The notes beneath the pieces were generated by a model. That model did not search any database. It saw nothing but the letters and a program-made list of their open reading frames with translations, and had not been told where the DNA came from. A stretch of DNA of 64,000 nt from an uncultured Paracoccaceae bacterium (lineage in GTDB: Bacteria; Pseudomonadota; Alphaproteobacteria; Rhodobacterales; Rhodobacteraceae): the NCBI GenBank assembly GCA_947497985.1, contig CANMIX010000004.1:292756-356755 (forward strand), given 5' to 3'. Below, piece by piece: positions 8,184 to 21,048 of the stretch; the first letter of the stretch is position 1; every line of letters begins with the position of its first letter. Both the position numbers and the translations under genes were made by a program.

Positions 8184-8589
8184 AAACCCTAAGTTTTACT
8201 GGCGCTTCCCTAAGGGAAACGCAAAAACATTGAATTTTTCAGACAATTTTAGCCTTTGTTTACCATTTGGCACATATTGTTTCCTATGCCGCCCTTCCAA
8301 TTGGGGCAGGAACATGGCAATTATCGGGCAAGGTTAACAACCTGACACGATTTGGGCCGCGCATGTGGAAGGTCCCTCCAGCCGGGTCTCTCACCCCGGA
8401 TAGACATTCCCACAGCGCGGCCCCAAATACCCTTCCCTTTGCAAATTGGCCTCCATCCCCGCTTTCTGGACTGCAGCACGCTGTAAAAGTGCATTTTGGG
8501 CGGTGTTTTGGAATTTCTGCCTTTTGGCGATACGCAATTTGTGTCGCGCCCCGTTGCGCTCTTGTAGTGCCTGTCCTATGTGGCTGGTT
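8184..8589. other. Non-coding stretch between speD and trmFO
   Basis: No convincing gene is present. It holds a small hairpin at 8202-8222 (GCG-TTCCC/GGGAA-CGC) without a T-run, a larger 79-base hairpin listed separately, and an AT-rich block at 8225-8290 that may be a promoter. The remaining 160 bases before trmFO show nothing recognisable. Confidence 0.5.
8350..8428. ncRNA. Long imperfect hairpin, possible small RNA or structured leader
   Basis: ATTTGGGCCGCGC at 8350-8362 pairs with GCGCGGCCCCAAAT at 8415-8428. Inside it TGTGG pairs with CCACA, and the tip carries a CCGGG/CCCGG helix with a 7-8 base loop. The whole is one rod about 79 nt long with small internal loops. It lacks the conserved loops of SRP RNA, the motifs of RNase P RNA, and any T-run, and it lies 160 bases before trmFO. 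The strand is unclear because the structure is nearly symmetrical. It may be an sRNA, an attenuator or a DNA structure. Confidence 0.4.
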
Positions 8590-9933
8590 ATGACACAGGA
8601 TTTACACATCGTTGGCGGCGGCATGGCCGGGTCCGAAGCAGCCTGGCAGGCGGCACATATGGGCGTGAATGTGGTGCTGCATGAAATGCGGCCCAAGGTT
8701 GAGACCTTTGCCCATCAAACCGGAAACCTGGGAGAAATGGTCTGTTCCAATTCCTTCCGCTCCGATGACGACGAGCAAAACGCAGTGGGGTTGCTGCATT
8801 GGGAAATGCGCCAGGCCAACGGGTTAATCATGACCACGGCGGACGAACATCGCCTGCCTGCGGGTGGCGCGCTGGCGGTTGATCGTGATCCGTTTGCTGA
8901 GACCGTGACCGCAAAGTTGAAGGCTTTGCCCAATGTTAGTGTCTCATATGAGGAAATCACCGAACTTCCGGATGACGGGCACTGGATCTTTGCCACTGGG
9001 CCACTGACGTCCCCAGCCCTTGGGGAGGCGATCCAGAAAGAGACCGGCGCAGAGGCGCTCGCCTTTTTTGATGCAATTGCGCCGATTGTCTATGCCGACA
9101 GTATCGATATGTCCAAAGCCTGGATGCAGTCGCGTTATGACAAGGGCGAGACCGAGGAAGAGCGTACCGCCTACCTCAATTGTCCGATGGACAAAGATCA
9201 GCACGAAGCCTTCATCGACGCGCTTCTGGCTGCAGATAAGGCCGAGTTCCACGAAGGTGAAACCGCTGGCTATTTCGACGGGTGCCTGCCGATCGAAGTG
9301 ATGGCAGAGCGCGGCCGAGAGACGCTGCGTCATGGACCGATGAAACCGGTTGGGCTGACCAATCCACATAGCCCGGATGAAAAAGCTTATGCGGTGGTGC
9401 AGCTGCGTCGCGACAATGCACTGGGGACTTTGTTCAACATCGTCGGCTTTCAAACCAAGATGAAGTACGGCGCGCAAGCTGATGTTTTCCGGATGATTCC
9501 CGGTCTGGAAAATGCGCGTTTCGCGCGTCTTGGCGGTATTCATCGCAACACGTTCCTGAACTCCCCCACGTTGCTGGATTCGCAGATGCGGATGAAATCT
9601 AAGCCCAACATCCGTTTTGCCGGCCAAATAACCGGTGTGGAAGGATACGTCGAGAGTGCGGCAATGGGGCTGTTGTCTGGTCGATTGGCCGCAGCTGAGA
9701 TCCTCGGCAAGCCATTGGACGTCGTTCCACAAGACAGCGCCATGGGCGCGCTGATCCATCACATCACCGGCGGTGCCGAGGCAAAGACGTTCCAACCGAT
9801 GAACGTGAACTTTGGTCTGTTCCGCCCGGTTGAAGGCCTCAAAGGTGGACGTCGCGGGCGCAAAGATCGTTACAAAGCCTATACTGACCGTGCCAAGCTG
9901 GCCTGGACTGACTGGTTGCAGCAATTTACCTAA
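8590..9933 (+). CDS. trmFO: Methylenetetrahydrofolate-tRNA (uracil-5-)-methyltransferase
   Basis: 447 residues from the ATG at 8590. The N terminus [16 protein letters not shown] is the FAD-binding GxGxxG fold. CSNSFRSDD and [28 protein letters not shown] are hallmark TrmFO motifs, the latter with a catalytic cysteine. It makes 5-methyluridine at position 54 of tRNA using methylene-THF and FADH2, in place of the SAM-dependent TrmA. This folate-dependent form is common in alphaproteobacteria and Firmicutes. gluQ, another tRNA-modifying gene, begins 15 bases downstream, so the two probably form one transcript. Confidence 0.97.
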   Translation: MTQDLHIVGGGMAGSEAAWQAAHMGVNVVLHEMRPKVETFAHQTGNLGEMVCSNSFRSDDDEQNAVGLLHWEMRQANGLIMTTADEHRLPAGGALAVDRDPFAETVTAKLKALPNVSVSYEEITELPDDGHWIFATGPLTSPALGEAIQKETGAEALAFFDAIAPIVYADSIDMSKAWMQSRYDKGETEEERTAYLNCPMDKDQHEAFIDALLAADKAEFHEGETAGYFDGCLPIEVMAERGRETLRHGPMKPVGLTNPHSPDEKAYAVVQLRRDNALGTLFNIVGFQTKMKYGAQADVFRMIPGLENARFARLGGIHRNTFLNSPTLLDSQMRMKSKPNIRFAGQITGVEGYVESAAMGLLSGRLAAAEILGKPLDVVPQDSAMGALIHHITGGAEAKTFQPMNVNFGLFRPVEGLKGGRRGRKDRYKAYTDRAKLAWTDWLQQFT

Positions 9934-9948
9934 GTAGAGAGGGGCGCA

Positions 9949-10791
9949 ATGACATTTCGAACTCGATTTGCGCCTTCTCCAACCGGCCCTTTGCACCTGG
10001 GGCATGCCTATTCCGCAATTGTCGCCCATGACATGGCGCGCGCCGCAGGGGGTGCGTTTCTCGTCCGGATGGAAGACACCGATCTGCAACGCTCCAAACC
10101 GGAATGGGACGCTGCGATTCTGGATGATCTGACCTGGCTAGGATTGACTTGGGATGAACCGGTTCAACGGCAATCCGAACAGCTGCAGGACTATAACAAA
10201 TACCTAGATGCGTTTGAAAAAATGGGATTATTATACCCATGCTCCTGCAGCCGCGCCGACATCCGTGCAGCACTCGCTGCCCCGCAAGAAGGGGTTGCGC
10301 ATGACGTGTATCCTGGAACATGCAAATCACGCGACATGAACGATCGCAAAGTTGGTGACGCATTGCGGATTCACCTCGACCGGGCATTGGCGCATCTCGG
10401 TGGCCAATCGGTGGTGTTCGAAGAAACAGGTGCCCATTTCAAAGGAGCCCACCGGATTGATCCGGAGCGCGCTCTGCGGGACATTGGCGATGTGGTCTTG
10501 TCGCGAAAGGGCGAAGAGATCATCGCCTATTTCTTGGCTTCGGCCTTGGATGACGTGAACCAAGGGATTACCCACGTGGTGCGCGGCGAGGATCTGTTTG
10601 AATTCACGCAGATCCAAGTGCTGTTACTGAGCCTGCTCAACCGTACACCGCCGATCTACCATCATCACAGGCTGATCCGCGACGATGCGGGCAAACGCCT
10701 TGCCAAACGCGATGACGCACGTGCAATTTCAAAGTACCGCGCAGATGGTGCCACGCCGCGGGACATTCGCCGGATGGTGGGCGCGTTGTAG
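9949..10791 (+). CDS. gluQ: Glutamyl-Q tRNA(Asp) synthetase
   Basis: 280 residues, a glutamyl-tRNA synthetase catalytic domain without the anticodon-binding part, as expected for GluQ. The class I signature is RFAPSPTGPLHLGHAYS, and the second ATP-binding motif is GKRLAKRDDAR. Zinc ligands are probably in YPCSCSRADI and the later DVYPGTC. It attaches glutamate to queuosine in the anticodon of tRNA(Asp). It lies 15 bases after trmFO with the start codon preceded by AGAGGGG. Confidence 0.95.
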   Translation: MTFRTRFAPSPTGPLHLGHAYSAIVAHDMARAAGGAFLVRMEDTDLQRSKPEWDAAILDDLTWLGLTWDEPVQRQSEQLQDYNKYLDAFEKMGLLYPCSCSRADIRAALAAPQEGVAHDVYPGTCKSRDMNDRKVGDALRIHLDRALAHLGGQSVVFEETGAHFKGAHRIDPERALRDIGDVVLSRKGEEIIAYFLASALDDVNQGITHVVRGEDLFEFTQIQVLLLSLLNRTPPIYHHHRLIRDDAGKRLAKRDDARAISKYRADGATPRDIRRMVGAL

Positions 10792-10822
10792 CCCCTGACC
10801 CAGGCAGTCAGGTGATCCACTG

Positions 10823-11182
10823 TCAGAGCATAGGCTTCATCAACTCGACTTCTTCCCCATCGCGCACAGCAGTGTAGAAGCAGGTGCGTCGATAGGTGTG
10901 ACAGGCCGCGCCTTCTTGGCGCACCAATGCCAATAGACAGTCGCGATCACAGTCGAGCCGCAGATCAATCAATTCCTGCGTATGGCCCGAACTCTCCCCT
11001 TTGATCCAAAAGCTTTGCCGTGAACGCGACCAATAGGTCACTTTGCGCGTCTCAAGCGTTTTGGCCACGCTTTCCGCGTTCATCCAAGCCATCATCAGAA
11101 TTTCGCCGCTCTTTTCATCTTGCGCAATGCACGGGATCAGCCCTGCATCATCGTAGCGCAATGTCTTTGGATCAAAGGACAT
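10823..11182 (-). CDS. hisI: Phosphoribosyl-AMP cyclohydrolase
   Basis: 119 residues from the ATG at 11182 (MSFDPKTLRY). The motif LMMAWMNAESVAKTLETRKV and the zinc/magnesium aspartates and cysteines in LRLDCDRDCLLALVRQ plus GAACHTYRRTCFY are characteristic. It opens the purine ring of PR-AMP, the third step of histidine synthesis. It is the single-function form, not fused to the HisE pyrophosphatase. No other his gene is adjacent. Confidence 0.96.
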   Translation of the reverse strand: MSFDPKTLRYDDAGLIPCIAQDEKSGEILMMAWMNAESVAKTLETRKVTYWSRSRQSFWIKGESSGHTQELIDLRLDCDRDCLLALVRQEGAACHTYRRTCFYTAVRDGEEVELMKPML

Positions 11183-11280
11183 GTTAAAAACCTTTTGCAT
11201 CTGCAGGTTGGACACCTATGTAAGAGAAACCCACTGGCAGGGAAAGGCCCAGAGTGGCCCGAAAAAGGCGCAAGGCGACG

Positions 11281-11727
11281 ATGACCCGAGAGACTGACCT
11301 GATCAAACTATACTCCCAGCGCATTCTAGAGCTGGCCGCAGACATCCCGCATCTGGAACGCCTAGACGATCCTGATGTGACCGCAAAGAAACGCTCACCT
11401 CTGTGTGGGTCGACCATCTCGGTTGATTTGAAGATTGCCAACGGGCGTATCGCCGCCTTCGGTCAAGACGTAAAGGCCTGCGCCTTGGGCCAGGCCGCTG
11501 CTGCCGTGGTGGGCGATGCAATAATCGGCCGGTCTAAAGAAGAGTTAGAAACAGCGCGCAACCAATTGAAAAATATGTTAGTTGCCGATGGTCCGATCCC
11601 AGATGCGCCATTTGACGGGTTCGAGGTCCTGATCCCTGCCCGGGAATTCACAAACCGGCATGCCTCCATTATGCTGGCCCTGGATACATCGCTTGCAGCG
11701 ATGAAAGAGTACTGCGAAACGGTCTGA
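11281..11727 (+). CDS. NifU/IscU-like iron-sulfur scaffold protein
   Basis: 148 residues from the ATG at 11281. The IscU-like fold shows LCGSTISVDLKIANGRI and VKACALGQAAAAVVGDAIIG, giving Cys residues at two of the three usual cluster positions. The third position near the C terminus (FTNRHASIMLALD) has His rather than Cys. Such shortened members are common in Rhodobacterales and are annotated as Fe-S scaffold-like; real scaffold function is uncertain. It is divergent from hisI and has no isc or suf neighbours. Confidence 0.75.
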   Translation: MTRETDLIKLYSQRILELAADIPHLERLDDPDVTAKKRSPLCGSTISVDLKIANGRIAAFGQDVKACALGQAAAAVVGDAIIGRSKEELETARNQLKNMLVADGPIPDAPFDGFEVLIPAREFTNRHASIMLALDTSLAAMKEYCETV

Positions 11728-11768
11728 TCCACACCGATTGCCCCATCGGCAAACCTTCATCGCTAGGT

Positions 11769-11806
11769 AAATAAAAAGCCGCCGCAACCCGGTATGGGTG
11801 CGGCGG
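11769..11806 (-). terminator. Leftward terminator of the SOS-box small-gene unit
   Basis: On the minus strand GGCGGTTAAC-free pairing is CCGCCGC at 11806-11800 with GCGGCGG at 11785-11779, with an extra ACCC/GGGT pairing inside, followed by CTTTTTATTTA. It points leftward, which makes sense only if there is a minus-strand transcript from the 11850-12200 region, supporting the small genes there. Confidence 0.8.
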
Positions 11807-11849
11807 TTAGTGTTGCGTCCGGATGCGGGACACGACAACACGCGGCAGA

Positions 11850-11954
11850 TCATGAGGCGATAGCCTTGGGCGTCAAAGACACCCCTAAGTTCGGGACAGG
11901 AACAGGTGTTGTCGACAGTGGACGCAAATCAGAAAATTCGAAAGCGACGCTCAC
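11850..11954 (-). CDS. Possible 34-residue small protein overlapping the SOS-box gene
   Basis: A GTG at 11954 overlaps the ATGTGA end of the 40-residue gene, and the frame runs 34 codons to a TGA at 11850 (MSVAFEFSDLRPLSTTPVP at the start). The stop-start overlap and the terminator 45 bases further on suit a second gene of the same unit. There is no own ribosome site and no recognisable family, so it may be a chance frame. Confidence 0.25.
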   Translation of the reverse strand: MSVAFEFSDLRPLSTTPVPVPNLGVSLTPKAIAS

Positions 11955-12073
11955 ATAAGCGACGGCAGATGCAGCGCGGCCACCAGCATGACAACCAATG
12001 CCGCGGCGCCCAAAGCATCCTGCAACAAGGTGCGGTGTGTGTTTTCAACGGTCTGTTTCAGCTGTGCAATCAT
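11951..12073 (-). CDS. 40-residue single-pass membrane protein under LexA-type boxes
   Basis: The ATG at 12073 is preceded by GTGGAGG five bases upstream and runs 40 codons to TGA. The first 19 residues are polar (MIAQLKQTVENTHRTLLQD). They are followed by one membrane segment (ALGAAALVVMLVAALHL) and a short tail, PSLM. It is not a shadow of another gene, because both flanking genes end outside it. Two GAAC-N7-GAAC sequences, the alphaproteobacterial LexA operator, lie 80-126 bases upstream, and a leftward terminator lies downstream. The design resembles SOS-induced inner-membrane peptides such as Caulobacter SidA, a division inhibitor, but no sequence homology is claimed. Role as a division or stress effector is inference. 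Confidence 0.7.
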   Translation of the reverse strand: MIAQLKQTVENTHRTLLQDALGAAALVVMLVAALHLPSLM

Positions 12074-12152
12074 CGGGGCCTCCACTTGGTGTCAATCGCG
12101 CTCTGCGTCGCTGTGTTGCCCCTTTGTTCTCACAATTCCAACACCAAGTAAA

Positions 12153-12167
12153 GAACTTTATGAGAAC
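12153..12167. promoter_or_regulatory. LexA (SOS) box, proximal
   Basis: GAACTTTATGAGAAC matches the alphaproteobacterial SOS operator GAAC-N7-GAAC exactly. It lies 80 bases upstream of the 40-residue membrane protein gene. Confidence 0.75.
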
Positions 12168-12184
12168 ATTCGCACCGCGCATGA

Positions 12185-12199
12185 GAACACGCATGGAAC
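12185..12199. promoter_or_regulatory. LexA (SOS) box, distal
   Basis: GAACACGCATGGAAC is a second exact GAAC-N7-GAAC match, centred 32 bases from the first. A 9-base repeat, ATGAGAACA, occurs at 12160 and 12181, so the half-sites repeat with a 21-base step. Confidence 0.7.
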
Positions 12200-12206
12200 A
12201 CAACAC

Positions 12207-16645
<4,439 letters not shown>

Positions 16646-16672
16646 CTATTCGGGCGCCAAATCCTCTTCCCT

Positions 16673-17392
16673 TCAGGCGCCAACAGCCATCCGGTTGTCA
16701 TCCATCATCTCGTTTTCTTGGGGATCACGTAGAACATACCCACGTCCCCAGACCGTTTCGATGTAGTTTTCGCCACCTGTTGCCGTGCTCAATTTCTTGC
16801 GCAACTTGCAGATGAATACGTCGATAATCTTCAGTTCAGGCTCATCCATGCCGCCATACAGGTGGTTCAGGAACATTTCCTTGGTCAGCGTGGTGCCTTT
16901 GCGCAAGGACAGAAGCTCAAGCATCTGATACTCTTTGCCAGTCAGGTGAACAGTTTTGCTGTCAACCTCAACCGTTTTGGCATCCAAGTTAACCGCGATT
17001 TTGCCGGTTTTGATGATCGACTGCGAATGACCTTTAGAGCGGCGAATGATCGCATGGATCCGCGCCACCAGCTCTTCACGATGGAAGGGTTTGGTCAAAT
17101 AGTCGTCCGCACCGAAACCAAAACCTTTGATTTTGTTTTCAGTGTCATCCGCGCCTGACAGGATCAGGATCGGCGTTTCAATTCGGGCCATACGCAACTG
17201 GCGCAAGACTTCGTGGCCGTTCATATCCGGCAGGCCAAGATCCAACAGGATCAAATCGTAATCGTACAGTTTAGCGAGGTCGATCCCCTCTTCCCCTAGA
17301 TCCGTCGTATAGACGTTCAGGTTTGCATGGGTGAGCATCAGTTCGATGCTTTTCGCTGTCGTCGGATCGTCCTCGACCAGAAGAATACGCAT
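16673..17392 (-). CDS. ctrA: Cell-cycle response regulator CtrA
   Basis: 239 residues. The receiver domain ([20 protein letters not shown]) carries phosphoacceptor Asp51 in [16 protein letters not shown] and the conserved Lys in DYLTKPF. The C-terminal OmpR-type winged helix has [19 protein letters not shown] and GRGYVL. The sequence is near-identical in style to alphaproteobacterial CtrA, the master regulator that binds TTAA-N7-TTAA sites. In Rhodobacterales it controls motility, gene transfer agent and quorum responses rather than being essential for division. sciP lies immediately upstream on the same strand, and a terminator follows. Confidence 0.97.
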   Translation of the reverse strand: MRILLVEDDPTTAKSIELMLTHANLNVYTTDLGEEGIDLAKLYDYDLILLDLGLPDMNGHEVLRQLRMARIETPILILSGADDTENKIKGFGFGADDYLTKPFHREELVARIHAIIRRSKGHSQSIIKTGKIAVNLDAKTVEVDSKTVHLTGKEYQMLELLSLRKGTTLTKEMFLNHLYGGMDEPELKIIDVFICKLRKKLSTATGGENYIETVWGRGYVLRDPQENEMMDDNRMAVGA

Positions 17393-17451
17393 ATGAAGTT
17401 CTCCGCCTGTATCTGTTTCCCTCAGGTTGAATTAACCGTGATGGAAAAAGG

Positions 17452-17466
17452 TTAACGCGTCGTTAC
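17452..17466. promoter_or_regulatory. CtrA-box-like site upstream of ctrA
   Basis: TTAACGCGTCGTTAC is TTAA-N7-TTAC, one base from the CtrA consensus TTAA-N7-TTAA, 60 bases before the ctrA ATG. It suggests autoregulation of ctrA. Further TTAA motifs at 17432 and 17482 lie near but are not correctly spaced. Confidence 0.5.
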
Positions 17467-17510
17467 CATAATTGTGAATTCTTAAAATCATTGTCAGACA
17501 AAGTTTTTTT

Positions 17511-17789
17511 CTACTGTTTTCTGAACTTTTTAAGTTGTGTGGTTTTCAACGCCTCTTCGCCATGGTCGGCAACGGCGGCAATCCAGCTGCGAAACTCCTC
17601 TTCGCTCAGGTTGTAACGGCGCAGCGCTTCGGATTGCGGCAATAGCCCATACAAGACCCCACGCACCACAGCCGCCTTGCGGGAGGCCACCCAACGGCGT
17701 GTGGTTTCAGGCGGCAGGTCCGCCCGTGTCATAACAGTCCCGTCAGGAAGGGTAACAGCACGAGGTCCGTCAACTTTCTTTAAAAACAT
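17511..17789 (-). CDS. sciP: CtrA inhibitor SciP (DUF1153)
   Basis: 92 residues beginning MFLKKVDGPRAVTLPDGTVM, with the DUF1153 signature TRADLPPETTRRWVASRKAAVV and LSEEEFRSWIAAVADHGE forming a helix-turn-helix-like fold. SciP proteins bind CtrA and block its recruitment of RNA polymerase; they may also touch DNA. It lies 118 bases upstream of ctrA on the same strand, so regulator and inhibitor are encoded next to each other. It has a basic C-terminal tail (QLKKFRKQ). Confidence 0.9.
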   Translation of the reverse strand: MFLKKVDGPRAVTLPDGTVMTRADLPPETTRRWVASRKAAVVRGVLYGLLPQSEALRRYNLSEEEFRSWIAAVADHGEEALKTTQLKKFRKQ

Positions 17790-17940
17790 GGCCCTATCCC
17801 CTTACGGATATTCATAGTTCTGGTCCGAGGTGAAAGTTCCCAGCTTAGGTTTAACGATACATGAACCACGCCCCTTGAGAGTCGTTAGGATTTTCCTATA
17901 TTCTGCGACGCCTGCCCCCTTGACCCAAAGGAGTCGCCAA

Positions 17941-19086
17941 ATGGCGCTGGATAATGATCACCCTGTGAACCTTTTGGGGTTCGCCAAACCGCCCTCGGAA
18001 ACCCGAGTGGTGGTCGCTATGTCGGGCGGCGTCGACAGCTCTGTCGTGGCAGCTTACCTTGCAGATCAAGGGTTTGACGTGGTTGGCGTCACGCTTCAGC
18101 TGTATGATCACGGCGCCGCTCTGGCGAAAAAAGGTGCCTGTTGTGCGGGTATCGATATTCATGATGCACGCCGAGTCGCCGAAGAGCGCGGATTCCCGCA
18201 TTACGTTCTGGATTATGAGAACATTTTTAAAGATGCGGTGATTGATGAGTTCGCGGACAGCTATTTGGGCGGTGCGACGCCGGTTCCTTGCATTCGCTGC
18301 AACGAACGGGTGAAATTTAAAGATCTGCTGGAAACTGCCAAAGACCTGGACGCCGACTGCATGGCAACCGGTCATTACATTCAGCGTATGGACGGGCAAA
18401 ATGGGCCAGAGCTTCATTGTGCTGAGGATGCAAATCGCGATCAAAGTTATTTCCTGTTTTCCACAACGCCAGATCAGCTGGCGTTCTTACGCTTTCCGCT
18501 TGGCCATTTGCCATCCAAAGACGCGACACGGGAGTTGGCCGCGCAATATGGTCTTGCGGTCGCAGACAAGCCCGACAGCCAGGACATCTGCTTTGTCCCC
18601 GACGGCAATTATGCCAGCGTCATTGAAAAGCTGCGTCCCGGTGCTGCGGAACCTGGAGATATTGTACACGCAGACGGGCGCGTGTTGGGCGCGCATAACG
18701 GTGTGATCCACTATACCATCGGTCAGAGGCGCGGTTTGGGCATCGGTGGGCTCAGTGAGCCGCTTTATGTGGTTAAGCTGGACGTGGACAAGAAACAGGT
18801 CGTCGTCGGACCCAAAGACCTGCTCGCCACGCGCAAAATTCCCGTGCGGGAGATCAACTGGTTGGGCGACGAGCCTTTCATGTCGCGCACGGAATGGCAC
18901 CTAAAGGTCAAAGTGCGCTCTACACGTCCACCGCGCGAAGCCATCATCCGCCCGATTTCCGAGACAGAGGCAGAGGTCGAGCTGATGGTCGCCGAGGAAG
19001 GGATCTCCCCCGGTCAGGCCTGTGTGTTCTATGCAGGAGAGAGCAGCCGCATCTTTGGTGGTGGCTGGATTTGGCGCGGCTACTGA
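17941..19086 (+). CDS. mnmA: tRNA-specific 2-thiouridylase MnmA
   Basis: 381 residues from the ATG at 17941, preceded by AAAGGAG. The PP-loop motif [20 protein letters not shown] binds ATP. Catalytic cysteines appear in [14 protein letters not shown] and in [11 protein letters not shown]. The C-terminal domains with [13 protein letters not shown] and the final [15 protein letters not shown] complete the family pattern. It adds sulfur to uridine 34 of tRNAs for Lys, Glu and Gln. It is divergent from sciP, and convergent with lpxB about 10 bases on. Confidence 0.97.
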   Translation: MALDNDHPVNLLGFAKPPSETRVVVAMSGGVDSSVVAAYLADQGFDVVGVTLQLYDHGAALAKKGACCAGIDIHDARRVAEERGFPHYVLDYENIFKDAVIDEFADSYLGGATPVPCIRCNERVKFKDLLETAKDLDADCMATGHYIQRMDGQNGPELHCAEDANRDQSYFLFSTTPDQLAFLRFPLGHLPSKDATRELAAQYGLAVADKPDSQDICFVPDGNYASVIEKLRPGAAEPGDIVHADGRVLGAHNGVIHYTIGQRRGLGIGGLSEPLYVVKLDVDKKQVVVGPKDLLATRKIPVREINWLGDEPFMSRTEWHLKVKVRSTRPPREAIIRPISETEAEVELMVAEEGISPGQACVFYAGESSRIFGGGWIWRGY

Positions 19087-19096
19087 GGCTCGGTAA

Positions 19097-20260
19097 TTAA
19101 GCAGGCAGGCGGTCCAACACCGCCCGCGCTGCCCGCAGCCCCGGCGCCTCACCACCTTGGCCCAAACGCTCCATTGTCACCGCCATAGCGTCCAACTGCG
19201 CGTCGGGCTGCGCGGCTACGGCGTCAAGGTGCGCTGTAATCTGATCTGGCTGACATTCTGGTCCCAAGCATTCAGGCACCACGCGCGTATCACTGACCAA
19301 ATTAACCAAGGTCACCGTATCAATCAGCGCCATACGTTTCATGATCTGCCAAGTGAGCCACTTAAACGTATAAGCGATCACCATCGGTGTATGCGCCTGT
19401 GCCAGCTCAAGCGACACGGTGCCCGATGCTGCAAGCGCAAGATCCGCGCCAGCAAAGGCCGCGCGTTTGTGGGCCTTGGCGGTGTCTTTATCCAACTCAT
19501 TGGGATCCACCAGTACCGTATTGCTCGGCCAGCTTTGCAGATTTTCCCGCACCAACTGTGCAACTGGCCCTGCGGCTGGCACAACCACACGCATGTCGGG
19601 GTGGGTAAGAACAAAATTCTGCACCGCCGCGCCAAACACCGGGGCCAATCGGCTGACCTCTGAACGACGTGAGCCGGGCAGCGCCAACAGATACGGCGCA
19701 TCGCCTAGGTCAAAAGCCGATCGAAAGGATGCAATTTCAGCCTCTGTCGCCAATTGTTCATTCACCACCGGGTGGCCGACAAAATCGCAGTCCATGCCGG
19801 CAGCTTGCATATAAGGCGGCTCAAACGGCAAAAGCGCGAGAACATGGTCAATGCATTGCGCCATCTTGGTCGCACGTTTGGGACGCCATGCCCAAACGGA
19901 CGGTGCCACGTAATGCACGGTGCGCACATCCGAGGCCGCTTTCACCAGCTTGGCAACGCGAAGGGAAAAATCTGGGCTGTCGATGGTGATCATCACATCG
20001 GGCCTGGTCGCAATCACCGCCTCTGCCGTTTCGCGGATACGACGTTTCAGGTGACGATATTTGGGCAGCACCTCGGCGATGCCCATAACCGACAGCTCGT
20101 CCATCGGGAAACGCGAGGTCAGCCCCTGTTCCTGCATCAACGGGCCACCAATCCCATCAAAGGTGACGCCCGGCGCAAGCTGTTTCAATCCCGCCATCAA
20201 AGCGCCACCCAGACGGTCACCTGATGGCTCACCTGCCAAGATAAAGACCCGAAGGCTCAC
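19097..20260 (-). CDS. lpxB: Lipid-A-disaccharide synthase
   Basis: 387 residues starting MSLRVFILAGEPSGDRLGG, the classic LpxB N terminus, with MLDELSVMGIAEVL-like and VWAWRPKRATKMAQ segments and the C-terminal NLVSDTRVVPECLG motif. It joins two diacylglucosamine units in the lipid A pathway at the inner membrane. It is the last gene of the envelope operon and overlaps lpxI by four bases. Confidence 0.97.
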   Translation of the reverse strand: MSLRVFILAGEPSGDRLGGALMAGLKQLAPGVTFDGIGGPLMQEQGLTSRFPMDELSVMGIAEVLPKYRHLKRRIRETAEAVIATRPDVMITIDSPDFSLRVAKLVKAASDVRTVHYVAPSVWAWRPKRATKMAQCIDHVLALLPFEPPYMQAAGMDCDFVGHPVVNEQLATEAEIASFRSAFDLGDAPYLLALPGSRRSEVSRLAPVFGAAVQNFVLTHPDMRVVVPAAGPVAQLVRENLQSWPSNTVLVDPNELDKDTAKAHKRAAFAGADLALAASGTVSLELAQAHTPMVIAYTFKWLTWQIMKRMALIDTVTLVNLVSDTRVVPECLGPECQPDQITAHLDAVAAQPDAQLDAMAVTMERLGQGGEAPGLRAARAVLDRLPA

Positions 20261-21045
20261 GAGGGGCGCACCCAGAAAAACAGGCCGAGGCGGTCACAAT
20301 TGGCGATCACATCTGCCCGGTCCAGAACGATCACCCCGTCCGCTTCGATCACGATCCCCGAAAGCTTGGCAGCTGCGGCAGCGACCACAGTGTCGGGGCC
20401 GATTGTGGGCAGGTCCGCACGGCGATCCTGTCCGGGTTTTGGCGCTTTGAACAGCAAACCACCCTGCCCGTCAGGACGTTCCACAAGGCTCTGCAGCATC
20501 CAATCGGTGCCAAAGACATTTTCCACGGCAATCGCCTGATGGCTGCGAATGGCGCAGGATTGCCCCACATCTGCCGCCGCCATTGCCGCAACAACGGCGG
20601 CACCACGTGCGGCATCGGGTTTGTCCAATTCGCCGGGCTGCACCTTGGTATAGACGCCTTCGGCCATCAAAAGCTCTTGGGCAATCTCATGCGCTGCACG
20701 TACGGCAAAACCCGCATCCTCCATCACGGAAATAATGGCGCGCAGTGCTCCGTCATCGCCCTGGGCCAAGGCGGCTTGCAGGATGGGGACCAAAGGTAAG
20801 GTCGCCCTATCAATCGCAGCCGGATCCACCGACGGGCGGCTAACCGCGCCGGCCATGCAGATCTCAGTCACGCCACGGTTTTTCAACTCGGCCAGAAAGC
20901 TGCCCAATTGTTCAAAGCGGAACGTCAGATCGGCTTGAATCTCATCAGGCTCTGATCCCAACATCGCGCAGATCAACGGCCGCTCAGGCAGATTTGCAAC
21001 GATTTCGCGCGGCAAAGCTCCGCGTCCGGCGATTAATGCAATCAT
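20257..21045 (-). CDS. lpxI: UDP-2,3-diacylglucosamine diphosphatase LpxI
   Basis: 262 residues starting MIALIAGRGALPREIVANL, with the LpxI signature EICMAGAVSRP and a C-terminal domain carrying KAPKPGQDRRADLPTIGPDTV. LpxI is the alphaproteobacterial replacement for LpxH and hydrolyses UDP-diacylglucosamine to lipid X by a different chemistry. It lies between lpxA and lpxB, the usual place in this class, and overlaps lpxB by ATGA-type coupling. Confidence 0.95.
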   Translation of the reverse strand: MIALIAGRGALPREIVANLPERPLICAMLGSEPDEIQADLTFRFEQLGSFLAELKNRGVTEICMAGAVSRPSVDPAAIDRATLPLVPILQAALAQGDDGALRAIISVMEDAGFAVRAAHEIAQELLMAEGVYTKVQPGELDKPDAARGAAVVAAMAAADVGQSCAIRSHQAIAVENVFGTDWMLQSLVERPDGQGGLLFKAPKPGQDRRADLPTIGPDTVVAAAAAKLSGIVIEADGVIVLDRADVIANCDRLGLFFWVRPS

Positions 21046-21048
21046 GGC

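Noticed and set aside
8202..8222. Hairpin after speD as a terminator
   Set aside because: The stem is short and followed by A residues, not T residues, on the coding strand.
8184..8589. RNase P RNA, SRP RNA or 6S RNA
   Set aside because: None of the conserved sequence marks of these RNAs (for example the GGAAGGAAGCAGCC-like tip of SRP RNA) is present.
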